From contig NC_135242.1 in assembly GCF_947623445.1 (NCBI RefSeq), positions 19,840,001 through 19,904,000 of the forward strand: a stretch of DNA of 64,000 bases, in the 5' to 3' direction. The position numbers and the translations under genes are program-made. The stretch's first letter is position 1; each line of letters begins with the position of its first letter. This DNA is from Clavelina lepadiformis. Its lineage: Eukaryota > Chordata > Ascidiacea > Aplousobranchia > Clavelinidae. Below, piece after piece: positions 13,735 to 27,848 of this stretch. The notes under the pieces are model-generated. The model saw only the letters and a program-made list of their open reading frames with translations, did not search any database and was not told where the DNA came from.

Positions 13735-16700
13735 ATGCTTCAAAAAACTATTGAACTTTTAACATTGGTGTTTTTCCTTGTGAATGTTAATGTTTCTGGA
13801 TATTATGTAAATTCAAAAGGTAAGTGCAAAAAATGTACAGTTTTACAAGAATTTTATATACATATATACTGTATATAGTATGGACAGATTTGATGGTCTT
13901 ATACTTTGCAGATAAAAATAGATCTAACATGTTTAACTTTTATCTTCACAACAGATGTAAATTCTCATAATCCATCTATGGTAAAATCGTTTGTTGGAAC
14001 CATTTCGGAAAATTCCAATGTTGTTGTGCTTGATTCACCTCTTGTTGCTATTGATAAAGATGCTCCTGCTTTACCAGGTAGAAGCCACTTCTTGATTATC
14101 ACATACATTTTGTCTTTTTTCTATGAACATTATAATAGGTAATTTTCTTTTTGCTCTATAAAAAGTTTGGTTTAGTCTGAATGCAGTTTTAATTGGTTTA
14201 TCATATGCCATTGGTTATAAAATTTGCAAAATTATTATAATTGTTGCTTCAGAAAATTGAAAATTAAAATTGTGATATTCAATCATATTTGATCTTACAG
14301 GGTTAATTTGTCAATATCGTCTCCACACAAACAAAGGTGAATCCTCAGAACTTCCATTTACAGTCGCCATAATCGACAAGAGAAGTGGAACAGGTGAAAT
14401 AAGACTTAAGGATGGTCAAAAGTTTCTTGATTGTGCACAACAGAAAACTTATACCCTTTACGTAACTGCTCATGATTGTGGAGTTGGGAATGACAAAGAT
14501 GGAAATATTATTGGACAAAGAAATTCTCGCAAGTCAGTCAGTTGTGAAATACAGTAATATTCTCCCTTGAAGCATTTACAATAACTGGCAACTTTTTTGT
14601 ATGATTTATGTTTTGATGAGAAGTAACGTGGATATAGATTATATATCGTACAGTACATACTGAAAGAATGTTTTGTAACATACACTATAAAATAACAATA
14701 TAATTGGTTTTTGATGCGTTGCTGTATTTTTAACTTTGGATTTTCCGTAGGTCTAGTCTGCACATATCTGTTGTTGATATCAATAATCATGATCCATATT
14801 TCAAAATCTTAAACAACTACTTTGAGACTGAGGAACCCATTTTACCTGGGAAGCCAATCATCAATGTGGTAGCAGTTGATGATGATTGTTCCCAGAATTA
14901 TGGAGAAATCTGTAAATATGTCCTGTTCGGAGATGGTGCAGATGTGCTTAACATTGATAAAAATGGTACAGCAGTAAATCTGTTTTTTGCAGTTATTTTT
15001 GTTATAATTTATTTACTTCATTGTTAATGATTTATGCAACTGACCAAGTTATTGGTTATGGTTGATGACAGAATCGCAGTAATCTTTTACGTGTGAAAAA
15101 AATTTAATAAGTATATCATGTTTAACTGAATTTTTCGTATTAGCGCACTAGTTTTAACAAACTTAAATCCAACAAGTAAGCAAGCTTACTCTAATAAGCT
15201 TAAAGCCACTTAATGAGGTTTAAATAAGTAGACAAGAGTTCTGTACGTAGGTTTGCATACTAGCTTTCACCTGACGAAGCAAGTTCAAACTTCGAAAGCA
15301 CTTGCGTTAATTAAGAAGACTCATTGAATCTGAAACATGATATTTGTTTACTTTTCTTCAAATTTATTGTTGTACCGACCGCAAGTTTGATGTAATGTAT
15401 GACTGACATTTTTATGTCATGACAAGCCTACCATTGTTATTCAATGAATCGAAAGTATTTTTTGTTAAAGATATTTGTGTGACAAAATTAGGTGTGGTGA
15501 CATCAATGAAACTCCTAAAAGCTGTCAAGGAAAGTTGGATCAATGTGTCGGTGATTGCTTTGGACTGTGACGGACAAAAATCATCACCTACTTTAGTTTC
15601 CATCAAAATGCTTCCTCCATGTGCTGTGGGTTGGTCTGGTAAGAAGTGTTTTTTACGGTAATGTTTTAATTGCATCTTTCTTTTATTGCAAAACTTAATA
15701 AGATTAGTTCAAAAATCACTATATTTGCGGTAGAAATTGCAAAATATATTGTATTTTTATTAAAGTTTGCTCAAACTTTATGTAAAAAGTTTGAAGTCCA
15801 CTTTGTTACAAATATATGGCCTTATTGAGGTAAAGAATACTAAGCATGATATATATGTTATATATATAAATATGTATTTATACTCTTTAGGTCTTTTTAT
15901 ACAAATGTATAACATGGAATAGAAAATAACTATTACAATTGCTAGCATTAAGAATAGTTCATCATTTGATCAACTGCAGTAAAGCCTTACTTTAGTCATT
16001 TGAATTATTTATGAGGCTTTCTCAACAGATTAATGTTTTATGAAGTCAAATAAAGATTGGACCCTCTTAATTTTTTTAATGAAAAATTTTTAAATTGCAA
16101 GACTCTAATATCTGTTTGCATTTATCTGTATTGATATGTTTAAAACAACGTCTATGTATTGACCTATATTTTATTAGATATTCAAATACGAATAATATTT
16201 AATACTACAAAAGTTTATTTATAAAAAAATTATCAACGTTTTCTATACAACAGGTATCAACGAATTTGTTGATTTTATCCCAAGTGAAACACATGCTGTG
16301 CAAATCTTCAGCAATCCTGCAGTAAATCTATGCATGCCGTCCGATGATGTTGTGAGAGTTGACATAAGTGTGCGTTTGGATACTGGAAGTGTGAATGCCA
16401 TCACAGGATGTGATCGTGACACCTACACTCTCAAAGATGCTAGAAGATTATGTGGTAATTGACGATAGTACTTAGTACAGTAGTTTATAAATGCATCTTG
16501 GCCACAGCCTATTTCGGACTTAATAAACTCAAACTTGTGAACTGAAGCACCAAATATGTTGAGGATGTGGCAAAATTGCACGTGAATCAATACATTTTAA
16601 TTTATGTGTCTTGCATGGTCTTCCATCAAAGAGCATAGTAACATAGCTTTTTGTTAAATCTTAACTGCCATTCTAACCAGTAAGTTCCATCTGTGTCTAA

Positions 16701-19700
16701 CATGAACACATACAATAGAGAAGGTTGTTTATTCACCATCGAAAATATGGAATTTGGTGACAAGATGGTATTATTATATGTTCACAAGTGGCTTGTTTTT
16801 CGACTTAAGAATATTTTGTTAACTAGAATTAAAACTGGACTTTTGAAGCAAACTGGCTAGTTTGCTGTGTGAAAATTCCCTATCAATGTAAAATGAATGT
16901 ATCAAACCGCTGGATTTATTATCAAAATATTCAATAGTTGAATTAACAAGCACATAACCTGTTTCTTTAGATACCGAGGAAAAAGAAATAACAGAACTTC
17001 TGCCATCTTTTTATCAATACAAGCAACTTATGGAGAAGACTGATCTTGATTTTGCATTGCCACCAACATTGCGAGTAAGTTTATAGAATTTAATTCAATA
17101 AAGTGAATTCAATAATTTACGGAATATAAACATGTAATTTAATGAGTAAATAACCATTAATATGTCATCATGTGATAGTGCTCACAGAAGGGAGTGTTAA
17201 TGCTTTGCATACAGGGTAAACTGTTAAGTAGTAATCTGATTTCTGATGCACTTGGAACATGTTGCTGGAAGAAGTCTGCCCTCGAAATGCATGTTTCAAC
17301 TATATTGTTATCACGCATTTATTTCAAAGCAAAAAGCAAGTATTTATGTTTTTCTAGAGAGATGTGGTTGAGCATGGTGTGAGAATTTATGAGTTTAATG
17401 GGATTGATCAAGCACTTGAGATATCAAACGAAGAAGTTTATGATGACTTAATTAAACTTAATTTAACCTCCATCTATTCCATATCTTTTCGAATGTTAAT
17501 TTCCCAAGATCCAAACGAAACCAACCAAAGAAAATCAACAATTCTGTGCAAGTCTGATAAATCAAGTAAGTAAAGTTTTGCTTTGGTTCTTTCGTATTAT
17601 ACTGCATATTAAATGATTTCAATTAAAAAAATGACTTCAGAAAAATTTAACTTAGAAGCATTAAACTTGGAATGAAAATTCATTATGATGTTCAATAATT
17701 TAATTGACACTCATTGGTTGCCTTGTTTGTCAAAACTATTTAATTGCAGAAATCTTACAAACATATTTCGTTTTTTTTTCATAATTCTCAACTTAGGTCT
17801 GAGTCGTCATCACTTTTCAATTTACACCAAGAATTGTCATCTGGTGTTATTGATACGAAATGAACATGGCCTGAAGCGTTCACTAAATCCTGCTGAATGG
17901 CATTGGAAGCTGGATGATAATGACGTATAAATAATGGAATTTATTGATCTATGCACCCTAGCAAGCTGTTTGTAATCTCTAGGCTGTTGCCATTAGTGCC
18001 TGTGGTTATTTGTTCTTAACAGCAAATTGCTTTTTCTCATTTTACACGAATTGGAATAGTTATAAACATCTGCCACAATATCCGATAATATTCATATTGC
18101 AACATTTTCATTCATGCCTAGGAAGCATACTTCAGTTTACAACTTTTCTGTAGTAAGGCATTGTATTGATTGATATTTCTGACATTTACTTGAGTGTTCT
18201 CCTGATTAAACTTGGCTTTCTCACAGTCTTAATTATTAGTCTACATGCCTTAATTAAGAAGCTAGTTTGGATAGAATTTTTCAATTTTCGGCATATATAT
18301 GTATCTACAGTATATAATTTAGACATAGTTTACTTGCGTATATGTTTACATATACTTCACTTATTTATTTTTCAAACTATTTTTATGCCATGTCTTAAAA
18401 GTAATGTTGATTGTCATTCTAATTGTTACCATCAACTTCAAACCTGATATGAATTATCTATAGATATGGTGTTTACTGTTTATACTCACACTTGACAAAA
18501 TAGGGAACATAGGGATTATGTTTTGCTTCAGATGGTGTGCCAATTTGGTCTTCTAATTTTGTTTAACATTTTCTAAAAATAAACAGAATACGATCATGTA
18601 ATTATATCAAAATATAAATTGTTTTTTAACTGCAGTGTAATGAGAAGTGGTATCGGATCTTGCTAAACATCGATTTTCCAAATGCCACATTGTTAGTTAA
18701 TGGCAAAGAACATTCTCCATTCCTTATCGCTGATGACTATCCACTGCAAGGTACTCGGAAACCTTCAAAATGGGTGATTGGGGCATCATGGGAAGGTATC
18801 ATTTAAATCACTTTGCTATTTTGTGATGTCTGAACTTTTAAAAATGTGCCTTAACCTTTGTTTTGTCTTAGTATATTTTAACCACTTTGTTTGCAATGGG
18901 CATTTCTTGTATTGAAGTGAAACAGAAATATACTACCAGTAGAAGAGATAGAATGTTACACACTGCCCTTTTCCTTGTGCACTTCAGGGCTGCAATCTAA
19001 ACTGAAACTCTGTAAAATAAGAATGTTTCTTTTCTCATCACTTAGAAGTCCAGCATTTGCTCATGGTTAACATCATTCCATTCTTATCCTGACATTTATT
19101 TCACTCAAAATGAAGAGTAAGAGGTAACGATGATTCATTTATTTACAGGGCGGTTGATGGAATATGTGCATCACTTTAACGGGAAACTTTCAGATCTAGC
19201 AATCCACCATGGTTCACTGGAGCAACTTGAAATCCTCACATGTGTTGATCAGTGTAAGGAAGGTTTAATATACCAGCACCATGGTGATGGGGAAACAGAT
19301 GACAGGAGCATTAAGCAACATACTGTAAGATTATTCTGTGATGAGAGCAGCTTTGCTAACTTTGAGAATATTGCTTCCTAGTCCAAAGCACATAGTACTA
19401 TAGCAAAAGTATGTTATTGCTGATACTGTCTTTATGGCAAACGGTAGTGCGAGTAATTTGCCTTACGCATAATTTATGACAATTAAATTTGCAATAATTG
19501 TCTTGTTATTTCTAGTATTCTGCCTAATCTAAATTTCACATGCATGCATTATAAATTTATAATCAATCAATAGTTTCAAATTTCGATAACTTTAACAAAT
19601 CAGTTTGTTGCATTTATTGCAAAAATCTTTTCAGCACACTTTTTCACATCTGTTCAAAGCATTTCACGTATTTTCGCATGTATTCATGGATTAGCAACCA

Positions 19701-22700
19701 ATGAACTTTTTTATGTGTATTTTGTAGTCTCAACTGCATGATTCCAACTTTACGCTGATGATAACATCAAACAGCTTGAATGATATTTTTTCTGATCTTC
19801 AAACGATTGTTTATTATAATAGCAGAACTTTCCCGACACCTGGAATTCGCAGTGTGTCAATAGAAACATCACTCGAGTATGGTTGTACACAAGTTTTTTT
19901 TTATCCTAAAAGCTGGTTGTGTAACGACCATTTCCTTTAAAATTTGGTTGAATTGCAATTGCTCAGGTTGTATTTGACAGCATGCGCGATAGGCCTAAAG
20001 TTTCTCCTCTGTCTTTACCTGTTTACCACAATATATTTGTTTATAAATCGAATAAAATATAAATTCTTAACAGTCATTGGTCAATAATTTTTTACTGTTT
20101 AATGTTTGACATCGTTTTGACAATGTTTTCATGTATCAACATTATTTGCAGATGTTTGCCAACTGCTCCAAAGTGCTCATACATCCCTCCACGGGAAACC
20201 TACATCAAAGTTCTTCCTCCTTCAGACCCTGTTATAACTCTGTCCGGAAGTCAACTCAAGTCCTTTCCTGAAAGTGATGTTCTCAGCCGCGAACTTTATC
20301 TTTTCGATGATATCAAAATAGTTTCAGAAGCAAAGAATAATTTGAAGCAAGGTTTGGATAATGTATTTGTGCTTGGTTTGGGTGCAAGGGAAGGCAAATT
20401 AGGCAACACCGGGAAGCTACAACTCTTGTCAGATTTTGCTTACTTGATAAGTTGTTTTACTTGTTTTAAGCAATTATACTGCTGAATTCCTTGAAAATCA
20501 TAAAAATCCATTGCCAAAGTAAGGATATAAGTTATTTCGCTTTTTTATGTCTGTGTTTATGTGCTCTTTGTGCTGATATATATTAATGTTTACATATTGG
20601 CAGGGTTGTTATCTCTAGAGATTGCTTAAATTAATTATAATTGTAAAGTTTTTATTAGTTATCTACTAGCACAGAGGTGGGCAAATTTGTTCAGTGAAAG
20701 AGTCACTTGCGGAAAACTACAAACAACAGCGAGCCGCAAAATCAGTAGTGTCAATACAAACATGGTAAACAATGCATGGATAATGAACAATAATGGATAT
20801 TACTATTCAGCTAGAAGAGCCACATTAAAACATGTCGGCGAGCCGCAGTTTGCCCACCTTTGTACAAGCAGTTACGTTTATGAACCTTGTGTCAGAGCCA
20901 CTGATTGAAGAAAAAAGGCACCGATTTGACATCAAAATGCTTAAACTTGCAGGTGATATTGTTCAGGAACAAAATCTTGATCGTTGCCTTGTGTTAGAAG
21001 TAGAAGGTGGCAATGGAAGCTGGGGAAAATTTAAAGCGAAGAAACGAAACCGCCTTGTTCAGAATGGTTTAATTTTAGAAAAACTTAAAAATGGAATTGC
21101 TATTCGAGGTAAAATATTATCCATTTTGCAAAGCTTAAGTGTCAAATATTTCACTGTCTGCATAAGTTTTTATTTTTAATTTGTTTATTGTGAAACATAT
21201 TAAACAAGTTTGTGTATTTCTTAGAAATTATTGAAAGGCTAATTGTTAATTCTTCACTAATGCTTGAATTTAACCGGACAAAACTCATTGGATTTTTTGA
21301 ATTTACTTTTACGACAACATAGTTCAATCATAAATTTAGAGTTAAAGCAGTCCTTTAAACAGCTTTGTGTAACAATGCTGTGCCTAAGAAAATTGTTGTT
21401 CATTGTTCTTTTACGCACAAAGCCTCTTTATTGTAATAGATTCTTATCTTACTAGGAATACAGAAGCTAGAAGTATATGAACAGATTCTACGAACAGTCG
21501 TCTATCAAAATCAACAGGCCAAGACCATCAATGACGTTATCTTTATTATTTCATGTTCAGAACTAAATGGTCGTTACCAAAGCAACCAGTTCCAGCTGAC
21601 GGTATTACATGTTTTTCAATAAATAATTAAAACTTCACGTAAAATTTTCAGTAGCTACCTATACTTTTTAAACTGATAGTTTGTGTTCAAACTTTTTACT
21701 GAGCACTCAATAAATGTACTTACTAATGCCAAGTATTTTTGTGTGATTTATTCCAACAGATGTTTCTGAAGTAAAACTACAATACTTTATCCTTTTGTCT
21801 TCCAGTTAACAGTATTTCATCCAAGTCCTCAGCTGATTCCTGCTGAGATTCCTCCGTTTCAGCCTAGAAAGGAGGCGCTTTCCGTGGCTCTGATGGCATC
21901 AGATGTTGGTGCTGTTAGACTGAACCCAGCAGGAGCAGAAACACCTGACAATATTGATGGCAACTTTATGACGAATGCTGAAGGAAGTAAATGAGTTAAT
22001 TGTCAGGATTATGATTTTTTTCAACAACTGATGGTTTTTTTAATAAATAAGCCACTAATTGCCTTTTGATTTTAGCATTACTTTGTAGAAGCATGTTTAT
22101 AATCACTTTAATTCTTTCCCTGCAAAGAACTTACAGTAAACGTCTTTTGCTATAACGATGAACAACATAACTTGGATTGTGTTATAACTGACTTAGCATA
22201 CCAAGCCGTCGCTATTAGTGCAACAAAATCAGGAATAATCATAACACTGTGAACAATAACAATGAGAATGATATTTTAAAACTTGTTTGTCAGTCTCACC
22301 AAGAAGCAGATATTCTACATAATAATGATAGTTTAATTAACAGAAGTAAACAAGAAAAACACCCAAAGAGCGTTTTTCTAGTTTAAAAACACTTCCGCCA
22401 TGGCAGCAGATTACTTCTGTGTGACATTTCTTCACTGAAATCCGAACTCTATTACGTGACTTTATATTATGTTAACATCTACTTTGTGGCATTCAATTAT
22501 TAACCCAACAATAAGAGATAAACTTATACCTTCTTGCTGACGACAGTAAAGGAAACGGATTCAAAAATATAAATTAACATCACTGCAGGTCACTACACAA
22601 CCACCACCGTGTCGGCAATAATCATTGCTGTCTGTGTTGCTTGCCTACTCATCCTAACCGTTGCTGCAATCCTCTACGTCAGACTTCACGGATACGTCAC

Positions 22701-23381
22701 TGGTATTGATGAGGAAGAGGAGGACATCGTTATGAACGAACATGTTGTTAAGGAAGTCCAAGAAGAAGAGCTGGACTGGGATGATTCGGCCATGATCATC
22801 ACCAGCAACCCAATGGAGGTATACTTTGACATTGAAACCCTGGTTACTTTGATGTGATAGTCAGTGATGCATAGGGCAGGTGTGTTGGTGCATGCCATAG
22901 GAACGGTGTCGCGTTAGTAGCAAAAACTAAAGGACGTTTGGGAAGAATCCGATCTATCATATCAGGAACAGGAGAGTTTATAAGTTTACATAAATGAATT
23001 TTGTGCTTTGACATCACATGAAGCTTAATATGTTATGTCAGTTAAAATCAAGGGAGGAATTAACACAAACCGCAGTAAGTTTATTTCTGTAAATTGCCAT
23101 AGTGTGTACTTTTGCTTGCGTCGCTAGGATCCCATTTGGTTCTGCCAGGTACTTGTTTTGTGATAGGTGGTATTTATAATCGTGGTATTTGTCTTCAGAA
23201 CGAGGATTTCATCGATGTGAGTGAAAGTGATTTTTCCGAGATTGAAGATGAAATCGCAAGTCAGTCTAGTTATTGTGACAATGAGCTTCAACGTCAGTCA
23301 ACATCACGCACGACAAAGTATCCCATCGTTGCTAAGCGTAGTGGACGTCTTCCTGATGATTTTTATGAATGGAAAGAATGA
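13735..23381 (+). CDS. CLSTN: Calsyntenin, type I membrane cadherin/LamG protein (18 exons, complete)
   Basis: Exons: 13735-13819, 13955-14077, 14301-14532, 14751-14965, 15471-15638, 16254-16454, 16971-17074, 17358-17565, 17797-17924, 18636-18795, 19149-19324, 19728-19876, 20152-20351, 20953-21108, 21456-21601, 21806-21986, 22589-22818, 23199-23381. They give 1014 residues (human CLSTN1 about 980), with every junction in phase. Order: signal peptide 1-21; two cadherin repeats (VVVLDSPLVAIDKDAP; VTAHDCG; VVDINNHDPYF); LamG-like region (GCDRDTYTLKDARRLCG; AEWHWKLDD; DDYPLQG; CVDQCKEGL); the stretch holding YYNSRTFPTPGIR and SCSELNGRYQSNQF; transmembrane helix about 886-908; then LDWDDSAMIITSNPME at 939-954, the W-acidic motif by which calsyntenins bind kinesin light chain (known). 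The tail is acidic. Calsyntenins act in axonal cargo transport and synapse organisation. Possible poly(A) signal ATTAAA at 23453-23458. Without the last splice, translation would end after about 13 more residues. Confidence 0.95.
20672..20862. mobile_element. Short non-autonomous hAT-like element (MITE), 191 bp, in calsyntenin intron 13
   Basis: The left end CAGAGGTGGGCAAAT and the right end GTTTGCCCACCTTTG are near-perfect inverted repeats. The flanks TACTAGCA (20664-20671) and TACAAGCA (20863-20870) form an 8 bp target duplication with one mismatch, the hAT signature. There is no transposase frame. The right end lies 90 bp before exon 14. It shares its ends and orientation with the element at 51259-51620. 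Confidence 0.9.
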
Positions 23382-26300
23382 TGGTGGTCACCAGTAGCCG
23401 CTCAGGGCAGTCTTGTCCATGTGAGATGTGAAAGATTTCTTGTGTTTTGTTGATTAAATGTCCGAATGTTATGATTTCATTCATCACTGCGGTTTTTATG
23501 TTGTGTATTTTGCGCATTCTATAGCTATTGTGTTGGCGTGCCGTTAATGATTTTTAGTATCTACCAACTTTATAAAACGGCGCTAGGACCATTAAATCAC
23601 TGTCTATTTTTGCAAGTTAGTGATAACAGTCTTATGTTCCAGACTATTTAAGACTGGATAAAAACTGTTTTGCACGAAATACACTGTGTTCTCTAATCAT
23701 GTCAAATCGTGGTGCCATGTGCATGTCGTACTTACGAAATCAATAAGTCGATGAAAATGTTGCTGTACATTTCATTTTTTCTTTGTGTTATGTCATATGT
23801 TTTTTTCCAAGTCGTTCTTCAGTGTTGACTAAATATTGTATTCTGCTTCTACAGGTTTACAGTTGTACGTTGAACAAGTATCAAACACTTAAGCTTAAAT
23901 TTTGAGGAAAATTAACTTTGCAAAGAAGCGTTCCTCCGGTAAAAACTGTCCCAATGGACACAAATTCAAATCCCGTACTTTTTAATATATTTTTAAATAT
24001 CAATCTGATTGCAAGGTGACATCTGAATTACTTTCAGTAAAACTTGTTCATATTGAGAATTCTCAAAAAGATAGGTCGATTCAATCCGTAAACCATAAGC
24101 TCCATTATACATAGTTTATATTCCTATACGATCAACTTAAATGTTTTTTTTATTGTACAGTGTTAGTTTTGTTGTGCTATTTTGTCGTTGTGCACATATC
24201 TTAATAGCAGTGTTAGCAGACAATCATTTGTGTGAGTTTAATATGTGTTGCAGTTGTCGTTTAAAATCAAGTGTTATCAATATAATATACAACAAAACGT
24301 AATGATTTCCCGCATCTTTACCTGGTTTTATATGTTTTTTTGAGCTGAATATTTTTTGAAAACTATTTTTGTGACCTGATATTTGAAATATCACCCGAAA
24401 TATCACGGGCGTAATGCATCCTTTGTTTTTCCAAGTGTTGAACCTTGAACTATTTGTAAAATTGGACTATTTTCAGAAAGCTTTCGGTCATTTTAAATTT
24501 CTGTCGTTTTCCCGAAAGTGGACCTACAGTACTATGACAACCGAAAGAGGGAAGCAGGACATCAGAATTGATAGTTTTCTCGTCGCTTTGGGGGCAGACA
24601 ATACCGGGCTACCAAACGAGATAGCATTCAAGATCCGTTTTTGGATTTGTGGCGTTTAGTGCCACACAGGCATGCCAAATAGTATTATCCCCTTAACTTT
24701 TCTGACTTCTCGACGTATTCCTCACATATAATTAAATTATCATTGGTCGTGTTATATGAATGTTTGTGCTGGCAGAATGACACGGAATGTCTTATGTTTC
24801 ACGAGTTGGAACAAACCTTTTAGATTGAGTTTTATCTCTCAGTATGTCTGCAGTTAGTGCTGGCAGAGTAGGACACGTGGCCTTCATGGAAGTCAGGTGA
24901 AGGTGAGTTTATTGACGCAGACACGTGATCTACCAACCATAGATCGCTGCAGATTAATCGACGGTTATTTGAGGAATGTGGACGCACTTGTTAGCTTATG
25001 ATATTTGCGTTCAAACTTTAAGGGGTATCGCTACCCTTGTTCAAGGTAAACCATATGCAACAAGTGCAACATTGCTACACTTTGTGCAAGGCCGTTCAAA
25101 TTGTAATGAAGGTAAAAGGTATGCTCAAATTCCAATAGTGCAACTTATATGCAAAGTTGTTTCGGAATCCCAGCTGTTAACGTCTAGTTCTTTTTATAAC
25201 TTACTATAATTACTTGTCCAGATGCACGGCAGATGACATGGAATACGTGACTTTGATCACACTCGTAATATCCAATTTTAATCACGTTTTTCGCATTATT
25301 TAGAATTCAAACATTTTATTTTTCGTCGAGACATAAATAAAATAAATTAAAACAGTAATTACAATACAACGAACCCGATCAGCTAGTGATCATATTTGTG
25401 AGTGAAACGACACGACACTTGCAGATCACAAATCTTAATTAAATTAAATTAATCGCAAATCACTGCACACGAAAACCACAAAAACATTTATCATTATCTT
25501 TTCGTCACTTCAAACGGAAGACACGTCAGTGCAAGCATTATGTTTCAATATCGTATAAAATTGTATTTATGTTTCAATAACACGAAATTTCTAAAAAATA
25601 AAGCTTATGCCTTAAACGTACAGCGATCTTCTATAGGAAATATCTGAGTGTTCTCTATCGCAGTGAAGTTGCTATTTCACCTACGATGGCGTTGTTCAAG
25701 GTAGTGAGTGCATAAGATTAGAAAAAACAACGAAAGCCGGTTAACTTGGTAAAGAGAAGTTTTCTCAGGTCGGACGACTTTGAATGTGCGGTGTTCTCTG
25801 TAATAGACACTGCCATAACTTAACAGTACAGAGATGCCATTGCATAGTGGGAGCCACAATTAATTAGACAAAGTATCATTTCGTCATCGCTGATTGATTG
25901 TAGTCGAAACAGGCAGCTTTCTTCAAACATGCCAAAATTTAAATTTCATTTCATTATTAGTTATAGTTTTCAAGTTAAATAGAAAGTTATTTTACGACTG
26001 GATTTATCACAACGTCTATGCAAATGAGCGTAGGTTTATATGACGTTTGGTATAAAATGTCGAATCGGTGACGGATTTTCAGCGAATCTGAAACGTTTGG
26101 GCAAAAGCTAAGCAAGCAACTGTGATAAAATGTACAATCAAAAATGGTCACTTCAGAAAACAAAGACCGCATCAAAAATAAATATAAAATCCCAAAAACA
26201 CAATGATAGAATGCTTGCAGTGATTACAAGTATGTAGATAATAGAAAATTTGCATTTGGTGACTGGTACGTTGGACCACAAATACACTAATACCAAGAGC

Positions 26301-26835
26301 AAATCAGTAGAGTTATTTACAGATACCGAGATACGACTATTTTAGCTTGAAGGTAACATATTTCAAGTGAGGAGGTATTCACAAGCAACAAGGGTAGTTA
26401 AAAGAATATTGAGTAATGGTAGTTAAATTTGATGCAAAAATCAATTGATGAAAAGTTGTATATCACAGAACCACATGTCCACTTGTACTATGATGCTGGG
26501 AACGTTGCACAAACACATTTAATAGATTAGAAATATTTAAAGACGCCTACAACTAGAAAATTGACCTAACACAAAAGACTTAGTGTTACACATTACATCA
26601 CAGGGTCACAGGACAGGTAGATATGGGTTGCAGTGACAATTTCTTGTGAAAATTACAGGGAGAAATTAAACAAAAATGCCCAAAAAAGGTTTGTCAACCA
26701 GAAAGATGCTCTTACATTAACAAATCTTTCAGACAACAGACAGTAATAAATCACAAATTGTATAAAACTGCATGGAACTGATGTTAGCTTATACAAATAA
26801 ATAACAATAATACTAAAAATTTGTAATAATTGCTC
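23382..26835. other. Intergenic between the convergent calsyntenin and riboflavin kinase genes
   Basis: It contains the 3'UTRs of both genes. ATTAAA at 23453-23458, 72 bp after the calsyntenin stop, is followed by T/G-rich sequence and is a likely polyadenylation signal. The rest is AT-rich with no coding exon, RNA gene or bounded repeat that I can support. Confidence 0.5.
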
Positions 26836-27848
26836 TCAAAGATTGCTTCCTTGAGAAGCAGGGGGGTCAGTTCCATTTGACCAAGGCTTATCAATCTCTT
26901 GAATGCTGTCAGTTACTTTTGTGAAATATCTGTCCGACTTGTAGCGCAACATTGATTCTTTTTCTAATTCCAGTTTGGCAATGCTAATGTCATTGTTGAT
27001 GGCCTCAATTAATGCATCTGAGAAAAATTTAAATTGAGTTACAAATAGAATGGATGGACAAAGAAAAGTAAATAACCAAGTACTGTTAGTTAGTATTATC
27101 AGAGAGAAGAACCTAAAAACTTCTGCTATATCGCAAATTTAATAACCAATACATTACATATTTACATTTTCTATTGTAATTTTACCGCGATCAATTGAAA
27201 TTTATGATTAGTCTGGCTATTACCCAATGATGAAAAGTTTTCCTCTCCTCGGATATAACCCAACATTACCACACTCAGTTGTTGTCCATAGAAATCCGAT
27301 GGGAAGTGATGTATCACGTGTGTTTCCTACGTCACCAAAACATTAGCACAATGAGTAATTATAGAACTGACACACACTGCTATGTTTCATTTCTGTTTGC
27401 ATATGCCTATGGTTCCATTTTCATTAGACACTTTCTCTCACGTTACAACACTGACCATTGATTTCTTTTCATTGTGGTAATATGGATTCCAACCAACGCT
27501 CATGACCATCTTGTGGACCTCTTCTTTATCTACCTGTGCCCAGCCATAATAAATTCCTGTTGGTAAATCTCTTGGAAGATTTTCTACCACAACCTCTGGA
27601 AAATTTGCTAAAAACACAAAAAAGTCAGAGCAATGAAATGATGATACAATAATCTGGGAAAAGCTTCATGTATACAAAGTTTATTAATTCTATTTTAAGC
27701 TCATAATAAATTTTCTAACTTGAAGCAGATAAATTACATACTGTACTTTACCTGTTGGTATCCCTAATTCTTTGCTTCCACGACCAAATCCCTTGACTAC
27801 AGTTCCTCTACAGTAATACGGAAGACATGCCAGTATTTTCTCCAGCAT
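26836..27848 (-). CDS. RFK: Riboflavin kinase (ATP:riboflavin 5'-phosphotransferase), 4 exons
   Basis: On the minus strand the exons are 27848-27752, 27607-27456, 27326-27224 and 27017-26836, joined in phases 1, 0 and 1, giving 177 residues (vertebrate RFK about 155-162). It converts riboflavin and ATP to FMN, the first step of flavin cofactor synthesis, in the cytosol. Diagnostic segments: LPYYCRGTVVKGFGRGSKEL then GIPTANFPE, the conserved nucleotide/flavin-binding loop; LPTGIYYGWAQV; MSVGWNPYYHNEKKSM with the conserved GWNPxY; ETHVIHHFPSDFYG carrying the catalytic-region Glu; GYIRGEENFSSLDALIEAI. The fold is complete. The C-terminus is about 20 residues longer than in vertebrates and Pro/Ser-rich. 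The start is the only ATG ahead of the conserved LPYYCRG. The gene lies 823 bp downstream of CPOX on the same strand. Confidence 0.96.

Noticed and set aside
15255-15310. Hairpin GACGAAGCAAGTTCAAACTT and CGAAAGC in calsyntenin intron 4, reminiscent of tails of some retroelements
   Set aside because: Too short, with no boundaries or coding remains; cannot be assigned.
20870-20952. Extension of calsyntenin exon 14 upstream to include EEKRHRFDIKMLKLA
   Set aside because: The phase only fits an acceptor at 20952 (CTTGCAG), and the family alignment starts at GDIVQEQNLD.
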